In this document: positions 43,147 to 53,136 of the stretch, one piece after another
Position numbering within the stretch: position 1 is the stretch's first letter
Layout of the letters: each line of letters starts with the position of its first letter
Source: Streptomyces marianii
Lineage (GTDB): Bacteria; Actinomycetota; Actinomycetes; Streptomycetales; Streptomycetaceae
Direction of reading: 5' to 3'
Assembly: GCF_005795905.1 (NCBI RefSeq)
Contig: NZ_VAWE01000001.1
Span: 5,197,001 to 5,261,000, forward strand
Length of the DNA: 64,000 bases
Notes under the pieces: generated by a model
Told to the model about the DNA's origin: nothing
The model's input: only the letters and a program-made list of their open reading frames with translations
Databases searched by the model: none
Translations under genes and position numbers: made by a program

Positions 43147-44103
43147 TCACTTCACCGCGCCCGCCATCACCCCGGAGACGAACTGGCGCTGGAAGGCGAA
43201 GAACACCGCGAGCGGGATGAGCATCGACACGAACGCCCCCGGCGCCAGGACGTCGATGTTGTTGCCGAACTGCCGTACCTGCTGCTGGAGCGCCACCGTG
43301 ATCGGCGGCGACTCGGAGTCGGCGAAGATCAGCGCGACCAGCATGTCGTTCCACACCCAGAGGAACTGGAAGATGCCCAGCGACGCGATCGCCGGCCCGC
43401 CGAGCGGCAGGACGACCCGGGTGAACAGCCGGATCTCGCCGGCGCCGTCCAGCCGCGCCGCCTCCAGCAGCTCCCTGGGGATCTCCGCGAAGAAGTTCCT
43501 CAGCAGGAAGATCGCGAAAGGGAGTCCGAAGGCGACGTGGAAGAGCACCACACCCGTCGTCGTCTCGAAGATGCCGATCGTGCCGAACAGCTTCGACACG
43601 GGCACGAGCGCCACCTGCACGGGGACGACGAGCAGCCCGACCACGGCGAGGAACCACCAGTCGCGTCCCGGGAAGTCCATCCAGGCGAACGCGTATCCGG
43701 CGAGCGACCCGATCACCACCACCAGCACCGTCGCGGGCACGGTGATCGCGATCGTGGAGAGCAGTGAGTCGGTGATGGTCTCGTTCCGCAGCAACCGCGC
43801 GTAGTTCTCGGTGGTCAGCTGCGCCGGCGCCGTGAACACCTCCCACCAGCCGCTCGCGCTGATGTCGGCGGGCGAACGCAGCGAGGAGAGCAGCAGTCCC
43901 ACGGTCGGCAGCAGCCAGAGCAGACCCACCAGGACGAGGACGACCCGCAGCACCCCGCCGCCTGTGCGGGCGGCGATGCGCGAGGCGAGCGACGGCCTGG
44001 ACCGGACGGGGCCGGTACCGGCGCCGGGGCCGGAGGACGCGGCGGGACCGGCGCTGACGGAGGTGCCCGCGCTGTCGGTGCGCGTCGGCCTGTCGGTGCT
44101 CAT
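43147..44103 (-). CDS. Carbohydrate ABC transporter permease (MalG-like)
   Basis: 318 residues from the ATG at 44103, which overlaps the stop of the upstream permease (ATGA). After a 45-residue Ser/Gly/Pro-rich cytoplasmic tail it has six membrane helices and the EAA loop IPRELLEAARLDGAGEIRLF that contacts the ATPase. It ends FFAFQRQFVSGVMAGAVK, a common MalG/LacG-type C-terminus. No ATPase gene is in the operon, so it presumably uses a shared MsiK-type ATPase, as is usual in Streptomyces. Confidence 0.92.
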   Translation of the reverse strand: MSTDRPTRTDSAGTSVSAGPAASSGPGAGTGPVRSRPSLASRIAARTGGGVLRVVLVLVGLLWLLPTVGLLLSSLRSPADISASGWWEVFTAPAQLTTENYARLLRNETITDSLLSTIAITVPATVLVVVIGSLAGYAFAWMDFPGRDWWFLAVVGLLVVPVQVALVPVSKLFGTIGIFETTTGVVLFHVAFGLPFAIFLLRNFFAEIPRELLEAARLDGAGEIRLFTRVVLPLGGPAIASLGIFQFLWVWNDMLVALIFADSESPPITVALQQQVRQFGNNIDVLAPGAFVSMLIPLAVFFAFQRQFVSGVMAGAVK

Positions 44104-45467
44104 CGGCGCGTCTCCCTTCGGATCCGGCGGATGTTGAAGGCCATCACCGGGATCACCAGCAGCAGGAGCAGTACGGCGATGGCGCTGCCGACGCCCAGGT
44201 GCGCGTCCGTGCCGAACGACGAGCGGTACAGCTGGAGCGCCAGTACGTTGGCGTCGTCCTGCGCCGAGCCGGGCGCGATGATGAACACCAGGTCGAAGAT
44301 CTTCAGCACGTTGATCATCAGGGTGACCATGACGACGGCCAGGACCGGTGCGAGCAGCGGGACGGTCACCCGCCGGAAGACCTGCCACTCGTTGGCGCCG
44401 TCCACCCGTGCCGCCTCCAGGAGTTCACGGGGTACCGCGGCCAGCCCCGCGGCGATCAGCACCATGGCGAAGCCCGCCCACATCCAGAGGTAGCTGCCGA
44501 TGATGGCCGGGGTGACGAGGGAGGGGCCCAGCCAGTCCACGCCGTTGTACGGCTCCCGGAAGTTGCTCCCGGGCAGCCGGAGGACCGCGCCGTCCGCCTT
44601 CTCCGGCAGCGAGAACGTACCGTCGGCCGCCGCGGACGCGGTGGCGACGACCCGGCCGTCCTTGACCGCCTCGATCGCGATGCCCTTCAGGCCCGGTTCC
44701 CCGGCGTCGACGGCGTTCACCGTGCCGCCGCCGCCCCGGGTGAAGTCGAGCCAGGCGGTTCCGGTGATCCGGCCGTCGGCCGCGGCGGGTGCCGTCCTCG
44801 CGGGCCGGGCGTCGGACGGCATCCGGTCGGCCGGGACGCCGACCAGCGGCAACCGCACCGGAGTGCCCGCGCGGACCGGCTGCTCGGTGACGAACGCCCC
44901 GCCCCCGGCGGGCTTCAGCGCGTGGTCGGGTCTCGGGCGGGCCTTGGGGAAGCTCGCCGACTCGGCGAAGGTGTCGTGCACGCCCACCCACACCGCGTTG
45001 GCGACACCGCGCTCCGGGTCCTGCTCGTACACCAGCCGGAAGATGATGCCCGCGGCGAGCATCGAGATCGCCATCGGCATGAAGACGACGAGCTTGAACG
45101 CCGTGCCCCAGCGGACCCGCTCGGTCAGCACCGCGAACATCAGACCGAGGGCCGTCGCCACGGTCGGCGCCACGACCACCCAGATCGCGTTGTTCTCGAC
45201 GGCGGTGAGGATGGTGTCGTCGGTGAAGATCTCGACGTAGTTGCCGAGACCGGCGAAGCCGTCGCCGGACCGGTCGAAGAAGGACCGGTACGCCGAGTAC
45301 CCGATCGGGTAGACCACGAGCGCGCCGAGCAGCACCAGCGCGGGCAGCAGGAAGCCGGCCGCGACGAGACCCCTGGTGCCGGTCACGCTCCTGCGCACGC
45401 CGCCCCCGGCGGCGGAGGGCGCGGCGGAGCCCTCCGCCTTGCCGGCGGACGTCTCGGGGGACGCCAT
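44100..45467 (-). CDS. Sugar ABC transporter permease (MalF-like) with large inserted domain
   Basis: 455 residues, against roughly 300 for most of the family. Standard membrane segments and the EAA loop VPRELLEAARVDGANEWQVF (346-365) are present. Between the third and fourth helices there is an inserted region of about 140 residues (170-310) that is Gly/Ala/Asp-rich, with VRLPLVGVPADRMP, GIAIEAVKDGRVVATASAAADGTFSLPEKADG and a beta-sandwich look. It is comparable in place to the periplasmic P2 loop of E. coli MalF and is predicted to be extracytoplasmic. It lies 7 bp after the binding-protein gene and overlaps the second permease by 4 bp. Confidence 0.9.
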   Translation of the reverse strand: MASPETSAGKAEGSAAPSAAGGGVRRSVTGTRGLVAAGFLLPALVLLGALVVYPIGYSAYRSFFDRSGDGFAGLGNYVEIFTDDTILTAVENNAIWVVVAPTVATALGLMFAVLTERVRWGTAFKLVVFMPMAISMLAAGIIFRLVYEQDPERGVANAVWVGVHDTFAESASFPKARPRPDHALKPAGGGAFVTEQPVRAGTPVRLPLVGVPADRMPSDARPARTAPAAADGRITGTAWLDFTRGGGGTVNAVDAGEPGLKGIAIEAVKDGRVVATASAAADGTFSLPEKADGAVLRLPGSNFREPYNGVDWLGPSLVTPAIIGSYLWMWAGFAMVLIAAGLAAVPRELLEAARVDGANEWQVFRRVTVPLLAPVLAVVMVTLMINVLKIFDLVFIIAPGSAQDDANVLALQLYRSSFGTDAHLGVGSAIAVLLLLLVIPVMAFNIRRIRRETRR

Positions 45468-45474
45468 CGCGGCG

Positions 45475-46851
45475 TCAGTTCCCGTACGCCTTGGCGGCGT
45501 CGGCCTCCAGCCGCGCCTGCGTGCCGGCGACGTCCTTCGGGTTCTTCAGGAAGTCCTGGAGGGCCTTCCACTCGCCCTTGCCGGGTGTTCCGCCGAACGA
45601 CTGCGGCATCTGGTCCGACATGTCGAAACGGAAGTCGTCCCCGGCGGCGATGAGCGCCTTGGCGATCTCCCGCTGCACGTCGTTCGGGTACGCGGCGACG
45701 TCCAGGGACTTGTTCGGCGAGATGAAGCCGCCGGCCCCGGCCCAGATCCGCGCCGCGTCGGGGGATGCCAGGAACGTCAGCAGGGCCTGGGCGCCCTTGG
45801 TGTCCTTCAGCGCCACCGCCGCGTCACCGCCGGTCACCACCGGGGCCCGGTCGCCGACCGCCGGGAACGGGAACACCTTGGCGTCCGTACCGATCTCCGC
45901 CTCGGTCTGCGCGATGTTGACGGTCACGAAGTCGCCCTCGAAGACCATCGCGCCCTTGGGCTGGTCGCCGCCGGTGAAGGTCTGGGTGACCGACTTGGGG
46001 AACTCGGTCTGCAGCGCGCCGCTCGCCCCGCCCGCGATCAGCCCCGGCTTGCCGAACAACTCACCGAGGGTCGTCAGGGCCTGTGCGACGGACGGGTCGG
46101 TCCACTTGATCTCGTGCCTGGCCAGCTGGTCGTACTTCTCCGGTCCGGCCTGGGAGAGGTACACGTTCTCGAACCAGTCGGTGAGCGTCCAGCCGTCCGC
46201 ACCGCCCACCGAGACCGGGGTGACGCCGGACGCGGAGATCGTCTCGGCCGTCGTCAGGAATTCCTTCCAGCTCTTCGGCACGGAGGCGCCGGCGTTCTCG
46301 AAGACCGCGTTGTTGTACCAGACCAGCGACTTGTTGGCGGCCTTGAAGTACACGCCGTACGGAGTGCCGTCCACGGAACCGAGGTCCTGCCAGCCCTTGG
46401 CGTAGTTCTCGGCGAGCTGCGCCTTGGCCTCCGGTCCCAGGGGCTTGGCCCACTTCTGGTCCACGGCCTGCTTGACGGCGCCGACCTGGGGCAGCATCGC
46501 GACGTCCGGCGGGCTGCCACCGGCGATCTTCGTACCGAGGAAGTTCACGATCGGGTCCTGCGCGGGTACGAAGGTGACCGTCGCCCCGGTGCGCTTCTCG
46601 AACTCGTCGAGGACCTTCGTGAAGTTCTCCTGCTCCGGCCCCGTCCAGACCGCCGCCACCTCGACCTTCTGGCCGTCCAGCCTCGGCAGCTCGACGGTCG
46701 CCGAGGACTCGGAGCCCGGGGTCGCGTCCGCGCCCCCGTCGCCGTCCTCGCCGCCGCAGCCGGCCAGGGTGAGTGCGCCCAGTGCGGCCAGGGCCACCAC
46801 GGCGGAGCTGCGAGTCGTCCGAGCCGTACGAGCTGTGCGAGTTGTGCGCAT
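45475..46851 (-). CDS. Extracellular sugar-binding lipoprotein of ABC importer
   Basis: 458 residues from the ATG at 46851. The N-terminus is an unusual Arg/Thr repeat (RTTRTARTARTTR) before a lipoprotein signal LGALTLAGC with lipidated Cys32. The mature part is a family-1 solute-binding fold: VAAVWTGPEQENFTKVLDEFEKRTGATVTF, NKSLVWYNNAVFENAG, PVSVGGADGWTLTDWFEN and GGFISPNKSLDV. It delivers an oligosaccharide or similar sugar to the two permeases encoded downstream; the ligand is unknown. First gene of the leftward importer operon; the 201-bp upstream region shows no operator I can name. Confidence 0.93.
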   Translation of the reverse strand: MRTTRTARTARTTRSSAVVALAALGALTLAGCGGEDGDGGADATPGSESSATVELPRLDGQKVEVAAVWTGPEQENFTKVLDEFEKRTGATVTFVPAQDPIVNFLGTKIAGGSPPDVAMLPQVGAVKQAVDQKWAKPLGPEAKAQLAENYAKGWQDLGSVDGTPYGVYFKAANKSLVWYNNAVFENAGASVPKSWKEFLTTAETISASGVTPVSVGGADGWTLTDWFENVYLSQAGPEKYDQLARHEIKWTDPSVAQALTTLGELFGKPGLIAGGASGALQTEFPKSVTQTFTGGDQPKGAMVFEGDFVTVNIAQTEAEIGTDAKVFPFPAVGDRAPVVTGGDAAVALKDTKGAQALLTFLASPDAARIWAGAGGFISPNKSLDVAAYPNDVQREIAKALIAAGDDFRFDMSDQMPQSFGGTPGKGEWKALQDFLKNPKDVAGTQARLEADAAKAYGN

Positions 46852-47052
46852 CACTGCCCCGTCTCTCCCGCGCCTGCGAAGGGGCGCAGCTGTGACGCAG
46901 GCCACGCCCGTTCCGTCCGTGCGGTCAGGTCTACGCCCGGGGGAGGGACGAGGCAATACCGCATCCGCCGTCAACTGGGTGATCGTGATGGGCTCGTGAC
47001 GTGCTGTCAGCGTCCCTGCGACGTCCCGCTCCCCGCCGCCTCGGCTCCGGTG

Positions 47053-50000
47053 TCAGGGGCGGGCGGATGTCAGCGGCGGGACCGGCGCGGCGTCGACGGA
47101 GCGGGCCGCACGGTCCAGGGCGCTGGCGAGCAGGGCCAGGTCCGTGGGGCCGTTGCCCAGCTCGCGCACGGGCCGGCGAGCCGGCGGGTCGCCCATCCGC
47201 TCCCAGGCCAGCTCCACGACCGTGGGCCGCAGGGTCGCCGTCCGGGGGATACGGCCCGTCACACGACCGCTCTGGAACGGCGTCACCCGTCCGTCCGGGT
47301 GTCCGAGCGTGCCGCGCCCGGGTGCGGGGTACTCCGGGCCAGGCGCCGAGGGCGGCGTGTCCAGCACCACCCTCAGCCGGGTGCTGCGGGCGAGCTCCGT
47401 GTCCGCCGTGCGGTCGGGGCGGGCGGACGTCGCGACCAGATGGACGCCGAGGCGCTGCCCGTCGCGGGCCACCGCCTCCAGCGCCCTGACGACGGAGCCC
47501 GCCGCGGGGCGGCCCGGACTACCGAGCGCGGGGGCGACGAGGGCGTCGTAGTCGTCGACGAGGACGACGAGGCGGGGCAGCGGCCGGGGTGCCCCCGTGC
47601 CCGTGGCGTCGGTCCTCGCCCGGCCGCCGGCCGGGCGGAGCCTGAGCGTGCCGCTGGGTGGCGGGTCCAGATCGCCGCGCGCGTCGGCACGGGGCCCGGA
47701 CCGGCTCTCCGGGCGGGACTCCGCGACGCTGGGCGGGCGCTGGCCGACCAGCGGCTCGGAGACTTCGCGGCGCGTGTGCCACTCCTCGAACGCCTCCCGG
47801 CCCAGCAGCTCCGCACGCCGCTTGAGCTCCGCGCCGAGCGCCTGGGCGAAGGCACGCATCCGCAGGGGGTCGGAGGCGACCAGGTGCTCGGTGACGTGGG
47901 GGAGGTCGGTCAGAGCCGCCATGCCCTCACCGCGCTCGCCTCCCGCGCCGTCCACGAGCAGCAGCCCGAGCCGGTCCGGACGGCCGCCGGCCGCCAGCGA
48001 GGCGGCGATCGCGCGGAGCAGTTCCGTACGGCCGCTGCCCGCCGGCCCCTCGATGATCAGGTGCGGGGCCTCCGAGGTGAGGTCGACGGCGACCGGTCCC
48101 CCGGGGCCGGCGCCCAGCACGGCGGTACCGGGAGTGGCCGACGCCCAGCGGGCCATCAGCGACGCCGGGGTGGCCCGGGCGAGACCCAGCTCGTCCAGCA
48201 GCCGCGCCGACCTCGGCAGCGGGGCCGCCACCGCCCGGCCGTGCGCCGGGGCCTCCCCGTCGGCCAGCAGCGGGGCCAGGGCACGGCCGAACCGCTCGGC
48301 CCACGCCGCCGAGACCGCGTCCACCACCCCGACCGTGCCGTGGCCCGCCGGTTGCCCCCCGGCCGTACGCAGCAGCCGCAGCGCCGTCGCCACGTCGCCG
48401 CTGAGCAGTCCGGCGGCGCCGCACTCCCGGAAGGCCGGAGAGGCGGCGCAGGCCTCCTCGTACGTCGCCGCCACCGGGGAGAGCGGGGAGGCGGGCGGGG
48501 TCTCGGCGAGGCAGACGAGATGGATGCCGGCGGCCGCGCCGCCCCCGGCGAGGCGTGCCGTGGTCTCACGCAGTGCGGCGGAACCAGGGTCGCCGTCGAG
48601 TACGACGAGGGTGCGCGGTCCCGTGTGGCGGGCCGCCGCCTGCTCGACCGCCCGGCGGTCCGCGCTCGGCCAGCCGGGACCGAGCGGCCCGTCGTCCAGC
48701 CGCCGGGTCAGCTCCGCGGCCCTGGCGGTGGCCTGGTCGCGGTCGTAGGCGAGGAGCAGCCGGCAGTCCTGGCCGTGGCCCGGCCGCAGATGCGGCAGCC
48801 AACCGAGCCAGCTCCACGCCTCTCTGCGCTCCTCCAGCGGCCTGGCGCGGTCGGTGCTGATCAGCACGATCTCCAGCTCGGCGGGCGAGTGGAGCGCGGC
48901 GGCCTGGGCGATGACGGAACGGACGAGCCCCATGAGCCGGGCCCGCGGCCCGGCGAGCCCCAGGGACCCCGCCTCGCGCAGGCCGACGGTGACGGGCACG
49001 GCGGGGGTGTCCGAGCGGTCGGCGGTCCCGAGGCGGACGACGAGGGTCTCGGGATGGCCCGCGTCGCGCTCCCACAGGCGCGGTCCCGGGCCGAGGGCGG
49101 TCAGCAGCACGGCGGCGGGATCGGGCCATATCTCGGCGGTGGCCTCCGCGGCGGGGGACAGGCTCCCGCCGCCGCCCGCCTCCCGGGCGCCGGGCTCGTC
49201 CCGGGCCCCGGCGAGCCGCCGCGCCCAGGCACCTATCCCGCGTCTGCGCCGCCCGCCGCGCTCGGAGTCCGGGCCCTCCGGACGGCTCCCGGCGGGCCCG
49301 AGGCCGTCCACCACTCCCGTGCCGTGCGTGGTGGCTCCGTCGGCGGCGGGCGCCGGCTCGGGGGAGCCGCCGCCCGTCCGGACGCCGTGCAGGTCCCGGC
49401 CGTACGCGTCGTCCCGGCCGTACGGGTCCGGGCCACCGGGGACGTCCGCGTTCCGGCGATCGTGCGTCGGGTCCGTGCGGGGTGCCGTGCCGTACGCGGG
49501 GCCTGCCGGGGCGGTGCCCCGGGCGCCTGTGGGGTGTCCGTCGTGCCGCGTCGGGTCAGCGCCGTACGGGGCCCGTTCGGAGGCGTCCTCCCCGCCGTAC
49601 GGGTCCAGGCCGCCGGCGCCGAAGCGGCCGCTCCCGGCGCCGGCCCCGCCGTCCGTGGCCGGACGTCCGCCGTACGGAGAATCGCCGGCGCGCCCGGTGC
49701 CGGGGACGCCGGCGTCGGCGGTGCCCGGGGCCGCGGCGGCGTCCGGCGTGTGCCCGCCCGGCGCTCCGGTCCGGCCCTGCCGTGCGTCGCCGCTGTCCGG
49801 TTCGTCCGGACGGTTGACGCGGTCCGCGTACGCGGACGGCGAGGCGCCCGCGGGACGGCGTCCGCCCGGCGCGTTACCGTGCGGGTCCGGTATGCCCGGT
49901 CGCCCTCCGGCGTCGCGGTGATCGCCCCGGACCCCGGCGGTGGACGCCGGCCCCCGTCCGTCCGCCCGCCCCTGGGACGGGACGTCGTCGCGCCGGAGCG

Positions 50001-50868
50001 TGGCCGATGCCGATGCCGTGCCGGGAGCCGCCGACGGCTGCTCTCCCGCCTCGCGGGCACGGGCCCAGGACGGGACCCGGTCCGCGCGGTCGGCGTCCGG
50101 GGCGGGACCCGGCACGGGACGCCGCACCCGCAGGTGGCCCTCGCCGTCCGGTGCGGTGACCGGACGGACTTCGTGGGCCGGGGAGCCCGAAGCCGACGGG
50201 CCGGTGCCCGAGGCCGACGGGCCGGAACCAGGAACCGACGGGCCGGAACCGGAGTCCGGGGAAGCCTGCGCGGCCGCCAGCCGGAGAGTGGACTCGCCGA
50301 TGCGCAGCAGCGCCCCGGGGCCCAGCCGGACCGGCCGCCGTCCGACCGCAGTGCCGTCCAGCGTCGTGCCGTTGGTGGAGCCGAGGTCCGCGACCGTGAC
50401 GCCGCCGTCCTCCGCGACCGTGACCTCGCAGTGCAACCGCGAGACGTCCGGGTCGTCCAGCGGTACGTCCGCCTCCGCGGCGCGCCCGATCCGGATGCGG
50501 CCCTCGTGCAGCAGATGGACCCCGCCCGCGTCCGGCCCCGCGATCACATGGAGCTGCGTCCGCGCCGCCGCGCCCTCGTGGTCGGCCGCCTCGTCCTCGG
50601 CGGGCGCCTGGAGGGACAGCACCGCCCCGTCGACGAGCGGCGGCTCGCCGAGCGCGCACCGCTGGGCGTCCAGCCGCTCCCGGCCCGCGTAGAGCACGAC
50701 CGTCCCGGACGACGGCGCCTCCGGCCCCGACACGGCCGCGGCCAGCGCCGAGGCGACCGCCGCCAGCGCCGTGCCCGCCGGGGCCGTGACGAGCACGTCG
50801 CACGCGCGCGCGGCGCCCTGCGAGGACTGGCCGCTGCGCGGCGCGAGGACGGTCAGCCGGATCTGCAT
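47053..50868 (-). CDS. FHA domain-FtsK/SpoIIIE-type (EccC-like) ATPase
   Basis: 1271 residues from the ATG at 50868 with AGAAGGGA upstream; the open frame runs on to 51567 but that part lies under the divergent kinase gene. Residues 1-95 form a ubiquitin-like (YukD-type) or beta-rich N-terminal module. An FHA domain at about 120-198 has IRIGR, SRLHCEV and GSTNGTTLDG, so it should bind phosphothreonine. Residues 200-620 are Pro/Gly/Asp-rich and disordered. The C-terminal half resembles FtsK/EccC ATPases, with Walker A GPAGSGRTEL near residue 940 and Walker B LVVLVDDYDAL near 1105. It is divergent from two Ser/Thr kinases, the natural partners for FHA binding. Whether it moves DNA or protein is unknown. 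Confidence 0.85.
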   Translation of the reverse strand: MQIRLTVLAPRSGQSSQGAARACDVLVTAPAGTALAAVASALAAAVSGPEAPSSGTVVLYAGRERLDAQRCALGEPPLVDGAVLSLQAPAEDEAADHEGAAARTQLHVIAGPDAGGVHLLHEGRIRIGRAAEADVPLDDPDVSRLHCEVTVAEDGGVTVADLGSTNGTTLDGTAVGRRPVRLGPGALLRIGESTLRLAAAQASPDSGSGPSVPGSGPSASGTGPSASGSPAHEVRPVTAPDGEGHLRVRRPVPGPAPDADRADRVPSWARAREAGEQPSAAPGTASASATLRRDDVPSQGRADGRGPASTAGVRGDHRDAGGRPGIPDPHGNAPGGRRPAGASPSAYADRVNRPDEPDSGDARQGRTGAPGGHTPDAAAAPGTADAGVPGTGRAGDSPYGGRPATDGGAGAGSGRFGAGGLDPYGGEDASERAPYGADPTRHDGHPTGARGTAPAGPAYGTAPRTDPTHDRRNADVPGGPDPYGRDDAYGRDLHGVRTGGGSPEPAPAADGATTHGTGVVDGLGPAGSRPEGPDSERGGRRRRGIGAWARRLAGARDEPGAREAGGGGSLSPAAEATAEIWPDPAAVLLTALGPGPRLWERDAGHPETLVVRLGTADRSDTPAVPVTVGLREAGSLGLAGPRARLMGLVRSVIAQAAALHSPAELEIVLISTDRARPLEERREAWSWLGWLPHLRPGHGQDCRLLLAYDRDQATARAAELTRRLDDGPLGPGWPSADRRAVEQAAARHTGPRTLVVLDGDPGSAALRETTARLAGGGAAAGIHLVCLAETPPASPLSPVAATYEEACAASPAFRECGAAGLLSGDVATALRLLRTAGGQPAGHGTVGVVDAVSAAWAERFGRALAPLLADGEAPAHGRAVAAPLPRSARLLDELGLARATPASLMARWASATPGTAVLGAGPGGPVAVDLTSEAPHLIIEGPAGSGRTELLRAIAASLAAGGRPDRLGLLLVDGAGGERGEGMAALTDLPHVTEHLVASDPLRMRAFAQALGAELKRRAELLGREAFEEWHTRREVSEPLVGQRPPSVAESRPESRSGPRADARGDLDPPPSGTLRLRPAGGRARTDATGTGAPRPLPRLVVLVDDYDALVAPALGSPGRPAAGSVVRALEAVARDGQRLGVHLVATSARPDRTADTELARSTRLRVVLDTPPSAPGPEYPAPGRGTLGHPDGRVTPFQSGRVTGRIPRTATLRPTVVELAWERMGDPPARRPVRELGNGPTDLALLASALDRAARSVDAAPVPPLTSARP

Positions 50869-51280
50869 CGCCGTCGGCGGTCCCTTCTGCGCGGGGTGCC
50901 CGGCAGGGGAGCCGCCCTGTGATTCCCCCCACCCGGCAGGTCGGCACGGACGGGGGCTCTCCCGACCCCACGGCTCCGTGCTGGAGGCATCCTCGCATCC
51001 GTCGCGGACAACGCGCCCGGGGCCCACCCGTAAGTGATCTTGATTGGTCGGCTCTGGGCCCAAAAGTGCCTGGTTGGGATCGTCTCTGCCGTCCGGCGCA
51101 CGGCCGTTCGGCAACCATCGGGGCGTTCCGGACGTCTTAACCGCCAATCCGCTGATCACTCCGGTGACCCGATCGGCGGCACTACAGTGGGTCGGACACC
51201 CGGACGGAGCCGACCATGGACCGGGGAAGCGGAACCACGAGGAACGACGTTCCACCGACGACCAGCAGGGAGCGCATGAC
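50869..51280. other. Divergent promoter region between FHA-FtsK gene and kinase gene
   Basis: 412 bp holding the start regions of both divergent genes. A relatively AT-rich patch (about 51028-51070, TAAGTGATCTTGATTGG) may contain promoters. No inverted repeat strong enough to name was seen, and short frames here are not convincing. Confidence 0.4.
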
Positions 51281-52990
51281 GTGCGGCCGGTAGGGAGCAA
51301 ATACCTGCTCGAGGAGCCGCTCGGCCGCGGCGCCACGGGCACCGTCTGGCGAGCCCGCCAGCGTGAGACCGCGGGCGCCGAGGCGGCCGTGCCCGGCCAG
51401 CCCGGCGAGACCGTCGCGATCAAGGTCCTCAAGGAGGAGCTCGCGAACGACGCGGACGTCGTGATGCGCTTCCTGCGCGAGCGGTCCGTCCTGCTCCGGC
51501 TGACGCACCCGAACATCGTGCGCACCCGCGACCTGGTCGTGGAGGGCGACGTCCTGGCCCTGGTCATGGATCTCGTCGACGGTCCGGACCTGTACCGCTA
51601 CATCCGCGACAACGGGCCGCTCAGCCCGGTCGCGGCCGCCCTGCTCACCGCCCAGATCGCGGACGCGCTCGCCTCCAGCCACGACGACGGCGTGGTCCAC
51701 CGCGACCTCAAGCCGGCCAACGTGCTGCTCGCGGAGCAGGGCGGCGAGATGCACCCGATGCTCACCGACTTCGGGATCGCGCGCCTCGCCGACTCCCCTG
51801 GCCTTACCCGTACGCACGAGTTCGTCGGCACTCCCGCGTACGTCGCGCCCGAGTCGGCCGAGGGCCGCCCGCAGACGTCCGCCGTGGACGTCTACGGCGC
51901 CGGGATCATGCTGTACGAGCTGGTCACCGGCCGTCCGCCGTTCGCCGGGGGCACCGCACTCGAGGTGCTCCACCGCCACCTCAGCGAGGAGCCCCGGCGC
52001 CCCTCCACCGTCCCCGGCCCGCTGTGGACGGTCATCGAGCGCTGTCTGCGCAAGGAGCCGGGCGAGCGGCCGAGCGCCGAGAGCCTGGCCCGGGGGCTCC
52101 GGGTCGTCGCCGCCGGTATCGGAGTGCACTCCACTCCCGCGCAGATCGAGGCGGCGGAGGGCGTCGGCGCCCTGCTCGCGCCCGATCCGTCGCCGGCCAC
52201 CGTCCCCGGGATGCCGGGCGCGGCCGACCCCACCCAGGTGCTGCCGAACAACGCCGCCTCCTACCGCCCGGGCGGCGACGGATCGCACGACCCGAACGCC
52301 GCGACCAGCGTGCTGCCGCAGTCGGGCCCGGCCGGTGCCGCGGACCCGACCAGCGTGCTGCCGCGCGGCGCGGCGGGGGACCCGACCGCGATGATGCCCC
52401 CCGTGCCCTCGCGCCCCGACGGCCCGCCGCAGTCCGACGGACCGCACCCCTGGCAGTCCCAGCTGCAGGCCGCCCGGGACCGCAACGAGCAGACCCAGGT
52501 CCAGTACCTCGACCCGAGCCAGGACCCCCTGCGCCGCCGCCCGCAGCGCCGCCCGGCACCGCAGCAGCAACAGCCCTACCGGCAGCAGCAGCCTCAGCCC
52601 TACCAGCAGCAGGGCCGGCGGCAGCCGCAGCCGTACGCCCCGCCGCAACAGCAGTACGCGCCGCAGCCCCAGCGCAGGAGCGCGCCGCCGCAGCAGCCGC
52701 CGGCCCAGCGTCCGCCGCGCGAGCCGCGCCCGCCCCGGCAGCGGAGCGCCAGTCCGATGCGCATCCCCGGTCTCGGCTGCCTCAAGGGCTGCCTGTTCAC
52801 GCTGGTCCTGTTCTTCGTGGCGGGCTGGCTGATCTGGGAGCTGACGCCGCTCCAGGACTGGATCGCCCAGGGCAAGAGCTACTGGGAGGCCATCGGTGAC
52901 GCCGTGTCGGGCGTGTCGGACTGGATCTCGGAGCTCGGTAGCAGCACGTCCGGCCCCGGAACCGGAACCGGAACCGGCGCGGGCCAGTAG
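51281..52990 (+). CDS. pkaA: Membrane-anchored Ser/Thr protein kinase (PkaA-like)
   Basis: 569 residues from the GTG at 51281, with CAGGGAG 8 bases upstream. Hanks-type kinase domain at about 8-275: glycine loop LGRGATGTVW, catalytic Lys in VAIKVLKEEL, HRDLKPANVLL with Asp142, DFG as TDFGIARL, and GTPAYVAPE. A 200-residue Pro/Gln-rich juxtamembrane linker follows (poly-Gln/Pro with QQQ runs), including threonines in repeated DPTxVLP motifs, then one membrane helix (GCLFTLVLFFVAGWLIWEL) and a short external tail without PASTA repeats. Length, partner gene and position before prfB match S. coelicolor pkaA/pkaB; the symbol rests on that comparison from memory. Confidence 0.9.
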   Translation: MRPVGSKYLLEEPLGRGATGTVWRARQRETAGAEAAVPGQPGETVAIKVLKEELANDADVVMRFLRERSVLLRLTHPNIVRTRDLVVEGDVLALVMDLVDGPDLYRYIRDNGPLSPVAAALLTAQIADALASSHDDGVVHRDLKPANVLLAEQGGEMHPMLTDFGIARLADSPGLTRTHEFVGTPAYVAPESAEGRPQTSAVDVYGAGIMLYELVTGRPPFAGGTALEVLHRHLSEEPRRPSTVPGPLWTVIERCLRKEPGERPSAESLARGLRVVAAGIGVHSTPAQIEAAEGVGALLAPDPSPATVPGMPGAADPTQVLPNNAASYRPGGDGSHDPNAATSVLPQSGPAGAADPTSVLPRGAAGDPTAMMPPVPSRPDGPPQSDGPHPWQSQLQAARDRNEQTQVQYLDPSQDPLRRRPQRRPAPQQQQPYRQQQPQPYQQQGRRQPQPYAPPQQQYAPQPQRRSAPPQQPPAQRPPREPRPPRQRSASPMRIPGLGCLKGCLFTLVLFFVAGWLIWELTPLQDWIAQGKSYWEAIGDAVSGVSDWISELGSSTSGPGTGTGTGAGQ

Positions 52991-53136
52991 GACCCCGCAC
53001 GCGACCGCTCTGTCGTTATGTCGACTTCTGTGAGGGAAAAAGCCCCGCAGAAGTGACGGTTGGCGCCATCCGGGGCACGAGGCACCCCGACACCCGCGTA
53101 GTTTGATGGGCAACGCCAGCCGCTGAGGGAGCAGTC

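Noticed and set aside
45376..50922. Very long open frame of about 1850 codons on the + strand
   Set aside because: It is antisense to the sugar-importer and FHA-FtsK genes, has Arg/Gly-rich low-complexity translation typical of high-GC shadows and no family motif.
50869..51567. N-terminal extension of the FHA-FtsK gene
   Set aside because: It lies over the divergent promoter and kinase gene; the ATG at 50868 has a ribosome site and a sensible N-terminus.
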